This document shows positions 53,812 through 64,000 of a DNA stretch of 64,000 nt, piece after piece. This DNA is from Anomaloglossus baeobatrachus. Lineage: Eukaryota > Chordata > Amphibia > Anura > Aromobatidae. Made by a program: the position numbers and the translations under genes. The stretch is taken from positions 127,174,752-127,238,751 of the forward strand of contig NC_134364.1 in the NCBI RefSeq assembly GCF_048569485.1, given 5' to 3'. Within the stretch, counting starts at the first letter, position 1, and every line of letters starts with the position of its first letter. The notes beneath the pieces were generated by a model. It was not told the DNA's origin. It was given only the letters and a program-made list of their open reading frames with translations, and ran no database searches.

Positions 53812-54289
53812 GTAAAAGCGTCGTTGCGTGTGAAACATATGAATGATCGCAAACGATCAAAATTACTCACCTTATTGTTGATCGTTGACACGTCGTTCTA
53901 ATCCCAAATATCGTTGCTGGTGCTGGATGCAGGTTGTTCGTCGTTCCTGAGGCAGCACACATCGCTACGTGTGACACCCCAGGAACAACACCTTACCTGC
54001 GTTCTCCGGCAAAAAGGTGGGCGTCACTTTCTTTCGGCTGCTCTCCGCCCCTCCGCTTCTATTGGACGGCTGCCGTGTGATGTCGCTGTGACGCCGCACA
54101 AACCGCCCCCCCCTTAGAAAGGAGGCGGTTCGCCGCCCACAGCGACATCACTAGGAAGGTAAGTATGTGTGACGGGGACTAACGATATTGTGCGCCACTG
54201 GCAGCGATTTGCCCGTGATGCACAAACGACGGGGGCGGGTGCTTTCACGAGCGGCATTGCTATCGATGTCGCTACGTGTAAAGCCCCCT
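53812..54289. mobile_element. PIF/Harbinger-like MITE, copy 2
   Basis: The right end, ATGTCGCTACGTGTAAAGCC then CCCT followed by TAA (54290-54292), matches copy 1. The interior shares GCACACATCGCTACGTGTGA. The left end is diverged, with TAA at 53809-53811 and CGTCGTTGCGTGTG. It lies at the right edge of a family D array. Confidence 0.6.
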
Positions 54290-54292
54290 TAA

Positions 54293-54429
54293 AAGCAAAG
54301 TGTCAGCATCATTATCCCATACCCCAACTGTTGGTGTACGTGGAGGGGGGGGGCAGGTCTGAACTTTGCACCGGGGCCCATCAAACTCTAGTTACGCCAC
54401 TGCTCTCACTCCATCCCCAGACCTAGAGA
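54293..54429. other. remnant of a dispersed repeat, no gene
   Basis: Contains GCACCGGGGCCCATCAAACT and CTAGTTACGCCACTGC, which looks like the terminal part of a dispersed amphibian repeat, truncated. Nothing else recognised. Confidence 0.35.
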
Positions 54430-57400
54430 TGGAGGCACGGCAGGGGGTGATTTCCAGGATTTGGAGAGCTGGGGGAGTAATGAATGGACAGCCCAATGGT
54501 AAGGGAGCCAAGTTAATTAACCTGCAGACAAGACAAGGAATACACAGAATGAATAAGGCAACACTCCTAAAATATGTACCTACACAAATTGATACATAGC
54601 CCATCATATCACACCAGCACAACCTCTCCCCCTTTCTCAATAAAGAAAGTATGCCATGGGGTCTACACAGACCTCTGGCCACTTCACTTTAGTCCACATG
54701 TCTCAGCTTTCGATAGTTCCTTGCACAGCAGTAGGGTAGGTCGGCCTGAGGGAATCTATGGTTCTTCTTGCCGGGACAATCCATTGGCGTTCTGGTGTTG
54801 GCTTCCCCGTTTGTATTGGATGGAGAAGCTGTAGGGTTGTAAGGACAAGCTCCACCGCAGTAATCGTCCATAGTCCTCGGACACGCGGTTCAGCCATGTG
54901 AAGGGGTTGTGGTCCGTCACAATTGTAAAGTCTCTGCCATACAAGTAAGGTTGCAGTTTTTTCAGTGCCCATAAAATGGCAAGGCACTCCTTCTCAATGG
55001 GGCATAAGGAACTTCTCGATCCAGTAGTTTCCGACTGGCAAAGGCGACAGGATGTTCCTCACCAGCGGCGTTCACCTGGCTAAGAACTGCCCCAACCCCG
55101 AATGTGGATGCATCTGTCTGCACGAGGATCCTGCGCTTATAGTCCGGGGCGGCCAAGACAGGAGCAGTGATGAGGGCGGTCTTTAGTGCCGAAAAGGCAT
55201 CCTCGCATGCAGTTGTCTACAACACATTCCTAGGCATGTTCTTGCGGGTCAGGTCAGTTAGGGGCTTGGCCAAGGTGCTGAAATTAGGAACACATTTTCT
55301 ATAATAACCAGCAGTTCCCAAAATAGCAAGTATCTATTTCTTAGTTTGGGGTCTACATCAGTTACCCTTCCACCTGGCCAGGTTCAGGCCTTAGGGTCCC
55401 AGCCCCTACTCTGTGCCCGAGGTACTGCAGCTCAGCCATCCCTAACTGGCATTTATCAGGGCACCATGACCAAGCATTTAAGATGCTCCTCCCAAGTGTT
55501 TCTAAAAATGGCAATGTTATCCAGATAAGCATAGGCAAAGTCCTGACGTTGTTCCAACAGTCGATCCACCAGTCTCTGGAAGGTAGCGGGGGCATTTTTC
55601 ATCCCGATGGGCATTCCCAGGAACTCAAATAGTCTAAAGGGAGTTCTCACGGTGTCCTTCTAGGATATAACACAATCAATAGAGCGAGAGATGAGTGAGC
55701 CATCCAAAGAACCTTTATTCCAAGTAATCCAGAAGGTCCATAAAAGTAATCCACCACAAAGAGGGTAAAGTAATCCAGTAATGGGATAAATGTCCTGGGG
55801 ATCAGTCACAATCCCCCAGCAGTCCTTGTCCAGGGAAATCTGGGTTTCTCAATAATACATAGAATGAACAGAGCAACACGCCTAAAATACGAACCTACAC
55901 AAAATGATACACAACCCACAATGCCACACCATCACAACCTCTCCCTCCTTCTTAATAAGTGAGTACGCCATGAGGTCTACACAAACCTCTGGCCACCTCA
56001 CTTAAGTCCATGTTGCTCAGCTGTCGATAGTCCCTTGTTCAGCAGTAACATTGTAAGGACAAGCTTCCCTTTGTGTCCTCCTTCACTCAAACTGTGTTTC
56101 CTGCACCCACAAATCGGCATTGTAGATCTCCCACATCATTTCCTAGGAGAATATCTGCAGGCAGGCCACTCATCACCCCAACCACACATTGCTTGACCCC
56201 AAAGCCAAAGTCCAGATCTACAGTCCCCTTTGGGATATTCCTCCTTTGTCCTCCAGCCAATTCAATAATAATCCCTGGTCCATGATGTATCGCCTCTGGC
56301 CAAACCACCGTCTTATGGACGTCTTATGGGCATACGAACCTACACAAAATGATACACAACCCACAATATCATTCCATCACAGTCGTAATGAAGGCGGAGC
56401 ACTCCCGAGCGTCCTCCATTGGGGTATCTGCCAGTACTCCTTGCTCAAGTCTAGTGTGGTTACAAATTGGGCACAAGCAATAGGTCATCAATTCTGGGCA
56501 TGGGGTAATCGTCGCTGTTTGTGGCATCGTTTAATCTCTGGTAATTGACACAAAACCGCATCGTACCATCCTTCTTGGGGACCAAAACGACAGGAGAGGC
56601 CGAGGGGCTGTGAGATGGCTGAATAACCCCCAGCTGTTTCATCTTCTCCAGTTCGCTCTTTATCATGCCTTGAACAGCCTCTGGGACCCGGTAGGACGCC
56701 TGCTGGATAGGGCGTTGTCTGGAGCTTTCCACATGGTGGCTGGTGAGAGTAGTCCGTCCTGGCTTTGAGGAGAAAGCGGAAGCCCTTGGTCTTAGTACAG
56801 AGAAAACATTGTCCTTTTGTATATCTGATAAATGTGAGCCATGGGGCACTTGTTCCAGGGATCCTCCCGCTTGGGTGACCTGAAGATCGGGGAGATAATC
56901 ATCCTCGGAGATATCACTATGGGGGTGGCAGACGGCCAGAACAGGCAGAGATCGGTCATGATATTCTTTCAGCATATTGATGTGGACGGTCTTCTGTCGT
57001 CGACCACTAGGGTCCAGAGCAATGATGTAATTAGTGTCATCAATTTTTCTGACATCCTGATAGGGGCCTTCCCACGTTGCTTGAAGCTTGTTGGCAGGGG
57101 AAGCAATGATCATGAGCACCTGTTGTCCTATAAGTTCCCAGGTCTTGGCTTTACAGTCATACCAGATCTTTTGTCTGGACTGGGCCATTCAATGGTGTTC
57201 TTTAGCCAAGGTAGCGAGCAGGGTTAGACAGTCTCAGAGCTCCAGGACATAGGGAAGGACTGGGACTCCGGTGTCTGAGACATCTCCCTCCCAGTGTTCC
57301 TTCAGAAGAGCGAGAGGCCCACGGACCTTCCGTCCAAACAGTAGTTCGAAAGGAGAGAACCCTGAGGACTCCTGGGGAACCTTCCGATAGGCGAAAAGTA

Positions 57401-58814
57401 GATGTGGCAGGTATTTTTCCCAGTCCTTTTCAAAGATAGGCTTTTTAGGGTTCCATTAAAGCGAAAGCGTTCACATAGTCCATTCGTCTGCAGGTGGCAT
57501 GAGGTGGTGCGAAAGGCTCGAACACCACAGGTATGCCAGAGGGACTGGACCAGGTCTGACGTAAATTGAGTCCCTTGATCCGACAATATTTCACTGAGGA
57601 ACCCTACCTAGGTAAAGATGATAACAATAGCCTCAGCTATCTTTACGGCTGTAATACTGGACAGGGCCACGGCTTCAGGATACTGAATGGCGTAGTCCAC
57701 CACTGTCAGGATGTATTTTTTCCCTGACCAGCTGGGGTGGGCAAGAGGTCCTATGATGTCCACAGCTACAAGTTGAAATGGTTATTCAATTATGGACAGA
57801 GGTTGCAGAGGTATCTTGTGTCGGGCTCCAGGATGCCACATTCTCTGGCACAAATTGCAGGTGCGGCAATAATGGGCTACCGACTGCGAAATGCCAGGCC
57901 ACTAAAAACTTTGGGCGAGTCTCTTTTCAGTCCTTTTCTTCCCTTGTTGCCCAGCCAAGGGGATGTCATGAGCCAGTTGGAGTAGCTGTGCTCTGTACTT
58001 CTGGGGGACAATGAGTTGCCTGGTTGCCGTGTCAGGGATGCCCTTGCCACTGACCTTCGTTACACGATAATACGATCACTTTCACGGGTGAAGCTATCCC
58101 CATTATCACCCACATAACCAGTTTCTGCCCTTCGCCTAAGGGCTTGCTTGTTTCACCCTCTGTTTCTCTTCTAAACTCCTCTCTGTCCCAATACTCTCCC
58201 AAGGTAGTAGCATGCGACGGATTGCTTAACGACTCTAATAGAGGTCGTAGTGGTTGCTCTTCCTCAGGCGGGATCGAATGCACAAGATGCACCGGACGAG
58301 ATGGAGGTGCATGGGACTCCCTCCGAGTCCTTGCGGGACAACCCGATAGCAGGTGCCCAGGTTGCCCACACTCATAACATCTACTCTCTGTGATTCCCCC
58401 AGGGCGTGGTTGGAACTGTTGGGGCCCAAGATTGTGAGACGTGGTTGTTATCGGCCTGCAGCTGGTTGGAGGGTCAAATATAACCGGAGGGGGCTGGGGC
58501 GGAGAAGCAGATTGTGGTTTATTGTCCAGAAACCTATTCCATTGTGGTCGGATAATAAGGAACTCATCAGCCAGGGCTGCAGCTCTATCCAAGGTGCATT
58601 GCGTGCACTCTCTGACCCATTCCCGTATTTCTGAGGGGCACTTGTAAAGAAATTGTTCTATAAGAAATGCCTACATAACATCTTTCACAGTGAAGGTGTC
58701 GCTAGGGTCCGGCGCTGCTGCTGCTGCTCGGTGGCTCGAGCGGTGGGCTGGATCCGGGGACTCGAGCGGCGCTCCTCGCCCGTGAGTGAAAGGGGTGGTT
58801 GGTTTGGGGGATTA

Positions 58815-59406
58815 AGGGGTACTTTGCACGCTGCGACATCGCAAGCCGATGCTGCGATGCCGAGCGCGATAGTCCCCGCCCCCGTCGCAGCAGCGATTTC
58901 CTTGTGATAGCTGCCGTAGCGAACATTATCGCTACGGCAGCTTCACATGGACTCACCTGTCCTGCGACCGTCGCTCTGGCCGGCGACCCGCCTCCTTGTT
59001 AAGGGGGCGGGTTGTGTGGCGTCATAGCGACGTCACACGCCAGGCGGCCAATCAGAGCGGAGGGGCGGAGATGAGTGGGATGTAAACATCCCGCCCACCT
59101 CCTTCCTTCCGCATATTCTACGGAAGCCGCAGTGACGCCGGTAGGAGAAGTTCCTCGCTCCTGCGGCTTCACACACAGCGATGTGTGCTGCCACAGGAGC
59201 GAGTAACATCATCGGACTGTCGCGTCAGCGTAATCATGGTTACGCCGACGCTGCACCGATGATACGATTACGACACTTTTGCGCTCGTTAATCGTATCAT
59301 CGAGCCTTTACACACTACGATGTCGCATGCGATGCCGGAAGTGCGTCATTTTCAATTTGACCCCACCGACATCGCACCTGCGATGTCGTAGTGTGCAAAG
59401 CCCGCC
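58815..59406. mobile_element. PIF/Harbinger-like MITE, copy 3
   Basis: A 592-bp noncoding element with ends AGGGGTACTTTGCACGCTGC and (right, inward) GGCGGGCTTTGCACACTACG. TTA lies at 58812-58814 and 59407-59409. The interior again has paired CGACATCG and CGATGTCG words. Confidence 0.7.
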
Positions 59407-59631
59407 TTAGTCTGTGACGCCACCCACGGGTCGTGGTGAAGATAGGCACCACCACTGCTGATGACGGGGATCCCGGGAGCGATGGTAAGGAGCAGCTGGG
59501 ATGTTGTTTTCCCCCTCCGTGGGTAGGGGTCGGTGGTCCCGGGGCCCAGTGATGTTGTGGGGAGGAGGCAGGGTCGGTGAGGTGCAGGGTTGCAGGGACA
59601 GCGTGGCACCGGAAGGCACGGGTGTACTCAC

Positions 59632-60139
59632 TGTGACGGGGGTGTACAACAGAGCAAAGGATGGACGAGGCCGAGGGACGATCCAACAGGTTTATTAACA
59701 GGAATGCAAGAACAGCACACGATAAGTCCACGTAAAACAGATTCGGGGGCCCTTCCCGACAATCCTCGGACCGGATTACAAAGCAATCGTCCTTACAGTA
59801 GTCCAAAGAGTTCCACACAATCCCACGGGCCGCCACACAGGCCTAGCTCCGTCCGTGTCCACAGCCACACAGGCTGGAGCTCCTGCTCCCTTCAAGTTTC
59901 AGCTCACTCTGCCTGAATCTCCCAGGTAAGCAGAGTTTACACTAGTTGGACTCTAGGCCCACCTCCCCCTACTCCCAGGGATGGAAGTGCCTCAAGAGGA
60001 TATAACCTTGCATTTTAGGGGGGTGATTACCTACAACAATAGAAATGTACACAGAAGTAGTTCAAATAAGACAATGAACCCAGCTTGAAATAGGAATCTG
60101 TACAGCATATACAGTGAGAGGGTAAATTACATCTTCACA
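59632..60139 (-). repeat. 3' LTR of the young gag-only element
   Basis: 508 bp, almost identical to 62084-62591. It is preceded on the minus strand by the polypurine tract. Confidence 0.88.
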
Positions 60140-62083
60140 ATCCCTCCCCCTCCCAACTTGTGTACGTACTAGGGACCTCTACAGGTCACTGGTTAAGTAC
60201 ACACAGGCAGAGCGTTACTTACATGTGGCTTCATGCAGCCACGAATTGGCATCGTAGCTCTCCCACATCATTGCCCAGGAGAACAGCTGCAGGCAGACCA
60301 CCCATCACCCCAACCACACATCGCCTGACCCCAAAACCAAAGCTCAGATCCACAGTGGCTGTGGGAATAGTCCTCCATTGTCCACCAGCCAGTTCAATGA
60401 CAATCCCAGGTCCTCTATGGATTGCCTCAGGCCGAACCACTCGGGGATCAGCCAGTGTGAGGAAAGCACCCGAGTCACAAAATCCAACAAGTCTCTGTCC
60501 ATCCAGCACAACCTCCTGCAAGTGCTTACCTCGATGAGCAGAAGTCGTCATAACTGCAGGTCGCACCCCGTAAACTCCTGGTGGTGCAACATGGGCTGAG
60601 TCACTAGGCCAGTCCTCACATAGCGGTGCCACATCTTCCTCCATGGCGCTGGGCTGTAAATAATTAACAATCCGATTGGGTGCAGGATCAGTCCTCATTT
60701 GAACAGCTGGGCAGGAGACTTGCCGATGCCCTGGCTGTCCACATTGATAGCATCTGAGCTGGGTCTCCCTCCATCCAAGGCGTCCTCTTGGGTAAGGGGT
60801 AGGGGAACTTGGAGGCCGGCTCCCACCTGAAGGTGCTGTAGGGGTTTGAGGATGATTCCTCCATGGCCTGGCTGGGCATGAGGCCTGCAAATGCCCGGGA
60901 TGCCTACAAACATAACACCTGCGCTCTGTTACTTCCTCTCCCCGGCGTATTCCAGAAAGTGCAGTAGAAGCAACTGGAGGCACATTAACACGGGTATCAA
61001 CATGTGGTGGCTTAGAGGAACGGGGAACAATGGGGACAGAATAACTGGGGGCATCCGGTGTTGTGGAGCTGTTAGGCGTCTCTCCATCCTCCAACAGAAC
61101 CCTCCACTGAGGCTTGATGGTGAGCACCTCATCAGCTAGAGCAGCAGCTTCCTCCACTGTCGCTGGTTTTCTCTCACGCACCCATTCCCGGATCTCAGCG
61201 GGGCACTTGAAGTAAAACTGCTCTTTTAGGAGGACCTGGAGGACGGTCTCCAAGGTTAAGGCCTCCTCTGCCTCCAACCAACGATGCCACAGATGTTTGA
61301 GTTTGTGGGCATACATCTTGAAGGACACTTCCTCATCACATGCTAGAGTACGGAACTGAGTCCTGTAAGTGTCTGGCGTTACAGCATAATGTTCTAGAAT
61401 AGTCTGTTTAATATCCGCATACTCACAGTTCCACCGATGGTCCATAGCTCTATAGGCTGCAGCAGCTCCACCCTCTAAGAGCCCAACCAGATGCCGGACG
61501 CGCTCCCTTTCTGGGACTTCCATTAATCGACACTGATGCTCAAAGTCCTGGAAGAAGCCCTCAATGTCACCAGCAGCCTCATTAAACTGCTTGAAGTCTT
61601 TGCGGGACACTCTGGGAAGTTCCCTCATGATGGGTGCTGGGGTTACAGTCTGTCTGGAACCTCTCGCGGCTTCCACAGCGAGCTGCTTATCCAGCAATGC
61701 CATCTCCTCCATCCTGCGCTCCTTCTCTTCAGCTCCACGCATGGCCTCCCTCTTATCTTCTATGGTGGCCTCATCTCCAAGCAGTGCCATCTTTTCCTTG
61801 TACCACACAACCCATTGACTTTTTTGGGTATTCACCTCCGGCTCCCGTCTTTGCTCCCCTTGCTGTGGAAATTGTTCCTCGGTGCCATCTTGCAGGCAAG
61901 CGTGTTCCAATGCCTCAATTAGTTGCTCCTTAGAGAGTCCTTTGTAGCCGACACCTAATTCATGGGCCTTTGTTTGTAGACTCGCCACAGTCCAGTTCCT
62001 GTATCCTGAGGTTCTGGTTTCAGACGTCGATTGGCTGTTGTCCTCCATTTCTTCTGCTCTGATCCCGCCGCTGCCAACCAGTT

Positions 62084-62591
62084 TGTGACGGGGGTGTACA
62101 ACAGAGCAAAGGATGGACGAGGCCGAGGGACGATCCAACAGGTTTATTAACAGGAATGCAAGAACAGCACACGATAAGTCCACGTAAAACAGATTCGGGG
62201 GCCCTTCCCGACAATCCTCGGACCGGATTACAAAGCAATCGTCCTTACAGTAGTCCAAAGAGTTCCACACAATCCCACGGGCCGCCACACAGGCCTAGCT
62301 CCGTCCGTGTCCACAGCCACACAGGCTGGAGCTCCTGCTCCCTTCAAGTTTCAGCTCACTCTGCCAGAATCTCCCAGGTAAGCAGAGTTTACACTAGTTG
62401 GACTCTAGGCCCACCTCCCCCTACTCCCAGGGATGGAAGTGCCTCAAGAGGATATAACCTTGCATTTTAGGGGGGTGATTACCTACAACAATAGAAATGT
62501 ACACAGAAGTAGTTCAAATAAGACAATGAACCCAGCTTGAAATAGGAATCTGTACAGCATATACAGTGAGAGGGTAAATTACATCTTCACA
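62084..62591 (-). repeat. 5' LTR of the young gag-only element
   Basis: 508 bp, followed on the minus strand after a few bases by TGGTTGGCAGCGG, a possible primer-binding site that I could not assign to a tRNA. Confidence 0.88.
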
Positions 62592-64000
62592 CTCACTCAG
62601 CAAGAAAGGTACAAAGTCCTCGGTAAACCAAACAGCTGGATGGACGGGTCCCGCAGCCGGCTGCAGTGTTTCTCCCCGGACAGGTGATGGCGGCTGTCTT
62701 TCCCTGCACCTTAATGTTCTCTTTCTGACTACTATGGATTCCCAACGGTAGTCCGCTCGCCGGTGTATGGGTACCGGAGGAGCCCGTTTGCCCGCAGACG
62801 CTGACCATTGGGTCTCTAGCCTTAGGCGGTAGCTGTATACCCTCACGGTGTGGGCTGTTGCCTTCAATTGGGACTTTTGCTGTTGTGAAACCCCTGGGGT
62901 TCCAATCACATTCGGATCTGACTATTGTCGGCGGCTCCAAGCCTGGTCGGGGTCCGATGGCCCTGCCTGTGTGTGCTGGCTTCACTTCGCTCCCCGGTCG
63001 GTACCGGCGGGCCGTCGCCCGTCCCCGGTCCTACGGTTCCGCGTTGCTCCACCACTCCTGCAGACGGCCACCACCGTCTGCCAACCTTGCTGTCAGTGCC
63101 TGGGCCACAAACCCAGACACCCAAGTGCTCACTCCTCTGACTTCAAACTCCAACTTCTAACTGACACGTTTCCCGCCTCCAGGCCTGTGAACTCCTCGGT
63201 GGGTGGAGCCAACTGCTTAGCTCCGCCCCACCTGGTGTGGACATCAGGCATTGGAGGGAGGCAGCAAGGGTTTTTGTTTGGCTGGTGTCACTGTCTAATG
63301 GGGGTAGGGGGTGTTTGTATGTTATTTGTGACAACCTGACTAGTCCAGGGCGCCACAAAGGCGTCTTCCGCTTCTATCCATTTCCGACATGCCTGGGACA
63401 TCTTATGGGCATACATCCTAAACGATCCCCACGTGGTGCATGGGAGGTCTCGGAACTGTGCCCTATGTGAGTCTGGGGTGATGGTAATCCAGGATAGTCC
63501 GCTTTACAATGTTGTAACCCCGGTTCTGCTGTGAGGCAATGGTGTGATAAGCCTCTGCAAGCCTTCCGTTCAGGAGTAAAAATAATAAATGCACCCAGCC
63601 AGAGAGGGCACCTCCATCACCGCACACCGCTGCTCAAAGTCCTTGAAGAACCCTTCCACATCTCCGAAAGCCTCATCAAATGGCTTGAAGTCCTCCCGGG
63701 TGATCCGTACAGGCTCCCGGGTGATCCGCACAGGCTCCCGGGTCACTGGGTTTACTCCAACTCACATCACTCCCTCTGCCGGACTCCATTGCTTCTTGTC
63801 TCCTCTGTGCTCGGCGAGCAGCCTCCTCCTTATGCTCCTGAGATACACCGCGGCCAAGAGCCGCCATCTCTTCGTCATACTACACCAACCACTGGCTTTT
63901 TTGGGCAGGGATCCCCGTCTCCAGCGCTTGTCCATTAGACACATCTGGAAGGGGGCCTGGCTCGCACCCACCAGTAGATCACACCCTGCTGTTCTGTTCG

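Larger units (their letters stand above)
59632..62591 (-). mobile_element. young non-autonomous Gmr1-related LTR element (gag-protease only)
   Basis: Two 508-bp LTRs (59632-60139 and 62084-62591) begin TGTGACGGGG and end CATCTTCACA on the plus strand, and I noticed only one difference between them. The 5-bp target duplication CTCAC is at 59627-59631 and 62592-62596. A purine tract directly inside the 3' LTR (minus strand GGGAGGGGGAGGGAT) fits a polypurine tract. The interior (60140-62083) carries one long gag-protease frame from about 62048: a coiled N-terminal part, a capsid region resembling the SCAN domain, two CCHC knuckles (CYVCRHPGHLQASC and CYQCGQPGHRQVSC) and a retropepsin-like segment with DSGA. 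There is no integrase, RT or RNase H. The gag-protease part looks whole; the element as a whole lacks pol. The near-identical LTRs suggest recent insertion. Confidence 0.85.
58697..63357 (-). mobile_element. solo-LTR-like insertion in the Gmr1-like gag, itself hosting two elements
   Basis: After subtracting the nested MITE (58815-59406) and nested LTR element (59632-62591), about 1.1 kb remains. It begins TGTCGCTAGG and ends GGGCGCCACA on the plus strand (TG...CA) and is flanked by AAGG (58693-58696 and 63358-63361). The gag sequence resumes on either side. These features fit a solo LTR of an unidentified LTR element or endogenous retrovirus. No internal coding part was seen. Confidence 0.55.
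54430..64000 (-). mobile_element. Gmr1-like Ty3/Gypsy retrotransposon fossil, heavily interrupted
   Basis: A broken LTR retrotransposon on the minus strand that runs off the right window edge. In its own 5'-3' order the recognisable parts are: gag from 64000 down to 63358; gag with a CCHC knuckle (CYECGQPGHLLSGC) at about 58690-58030; integrase core near 57590-57300 and its C-terminal part near 57190-56950; reverse transcriptase pieces between about 56640 and 55450; RNase H at about 55160-54700; and a probable 3' LTR at about 54624-54430. Integrase before RT is the order of Gmr1-like elements. It is old and inactive, with many breaks (ten or more is my estimate). A related LTR-plus-protease fragment lies in the RT region (about 55660-56400), and a composite insertion splits gag (58697-63357). 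Confidence 0.75.

Noticed and set aside
62514-63470. Overlapping frames of 70-160 codons on both strands between the young LTR element and the older gag
   Set aside because: They fall in the solo-LTR-like unit; no similarity to any protein family and no agreement between strands.

Overview
The window looks like a repeat-swollen piece of an anuran (frog or toad) nuclear genome. Pointers are intron-split vertebrate genes, Tc1-like transposons, L2 and L1/Tx1 LINE ends, PIF/Harbinger-like MITEs, a Gmr1-type Ty3/Gypsy fossil, and many tandem arrays with 15-73 bp units. Rough addition of the intervals puts tandem arrays at about half of the window. The species cannot be named from sequence alone. 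A run of 200 N at 25457-25656 marks a draft assembly.

Layout, left to right. 1-6236: one 35-bp minisatellite interrupted by an L2 LINE 3' end. 6340-6680: a CpG-containing stretch that could be a minus-strand promoter, then a small inverted-repeat MITE. 6984-9750: four degenerate tandem copies of the TM1-TM3 part of a chemokine receptor, the first split by a Tc1 element that itself carries a piggyBac-like MITE. 10655-11716: the intact XCR1-like receptor gene. 11990-17345: a roughly 39-bp minisatellite split by an L1/Tx1 insertion that carries two further expanded arrays. 17774-26169 (minus): eif3f, with exon 2 almost wholly lost in the N gap and exon 7 carrying two opposite 1-nt indels. 26530-27830: the same 39-bp minisatellite family in inverted orientation. 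28070-36598 (plus): mpz (myelin P0) in six exons with exact canonical splice sites, followed by a conserved stop-codon read-through extension. 41761-43769 (minus): the last two exons of pcp4l1, convergent with mpz as in the human MPZ-PCP4L1 neighbourhood. From 43770 to the right end I see no further exon; if pcp4l1 exon 1 lies beyond the window, all of this is its first intron. It holds four minisatellites, a palindromic insertion, a Tc1-like element with mirrored arrays at both ends, PIF-like MITEs, and from about 54430 a nest of LTR-retrotransposon fossils.

How the genes relate: mpz encodes the main adhesion protein of peripheral myelin and pcp4l1 a small IQ-motif calmodulin-binding protein. 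Their convergence is probably old synteny. eif3f is a housekeeping translation factor, head-to-head with mpz across about 1.9 kb of mostly minisatellite. No shared pathway is implied.

The most interesting observations are the L-MPZ read-through extension behind a TAG-CAATTA context, dozens of 5'-splice-site-like motifs in the mpz intron-4 array, the paired indels in eif3f exon 7, the receptor pseudogene array, the mirrored arrays inside a Tc1 element, and the nested LTR fossils with a SCAN-like capsid and integrase-before-RT order.
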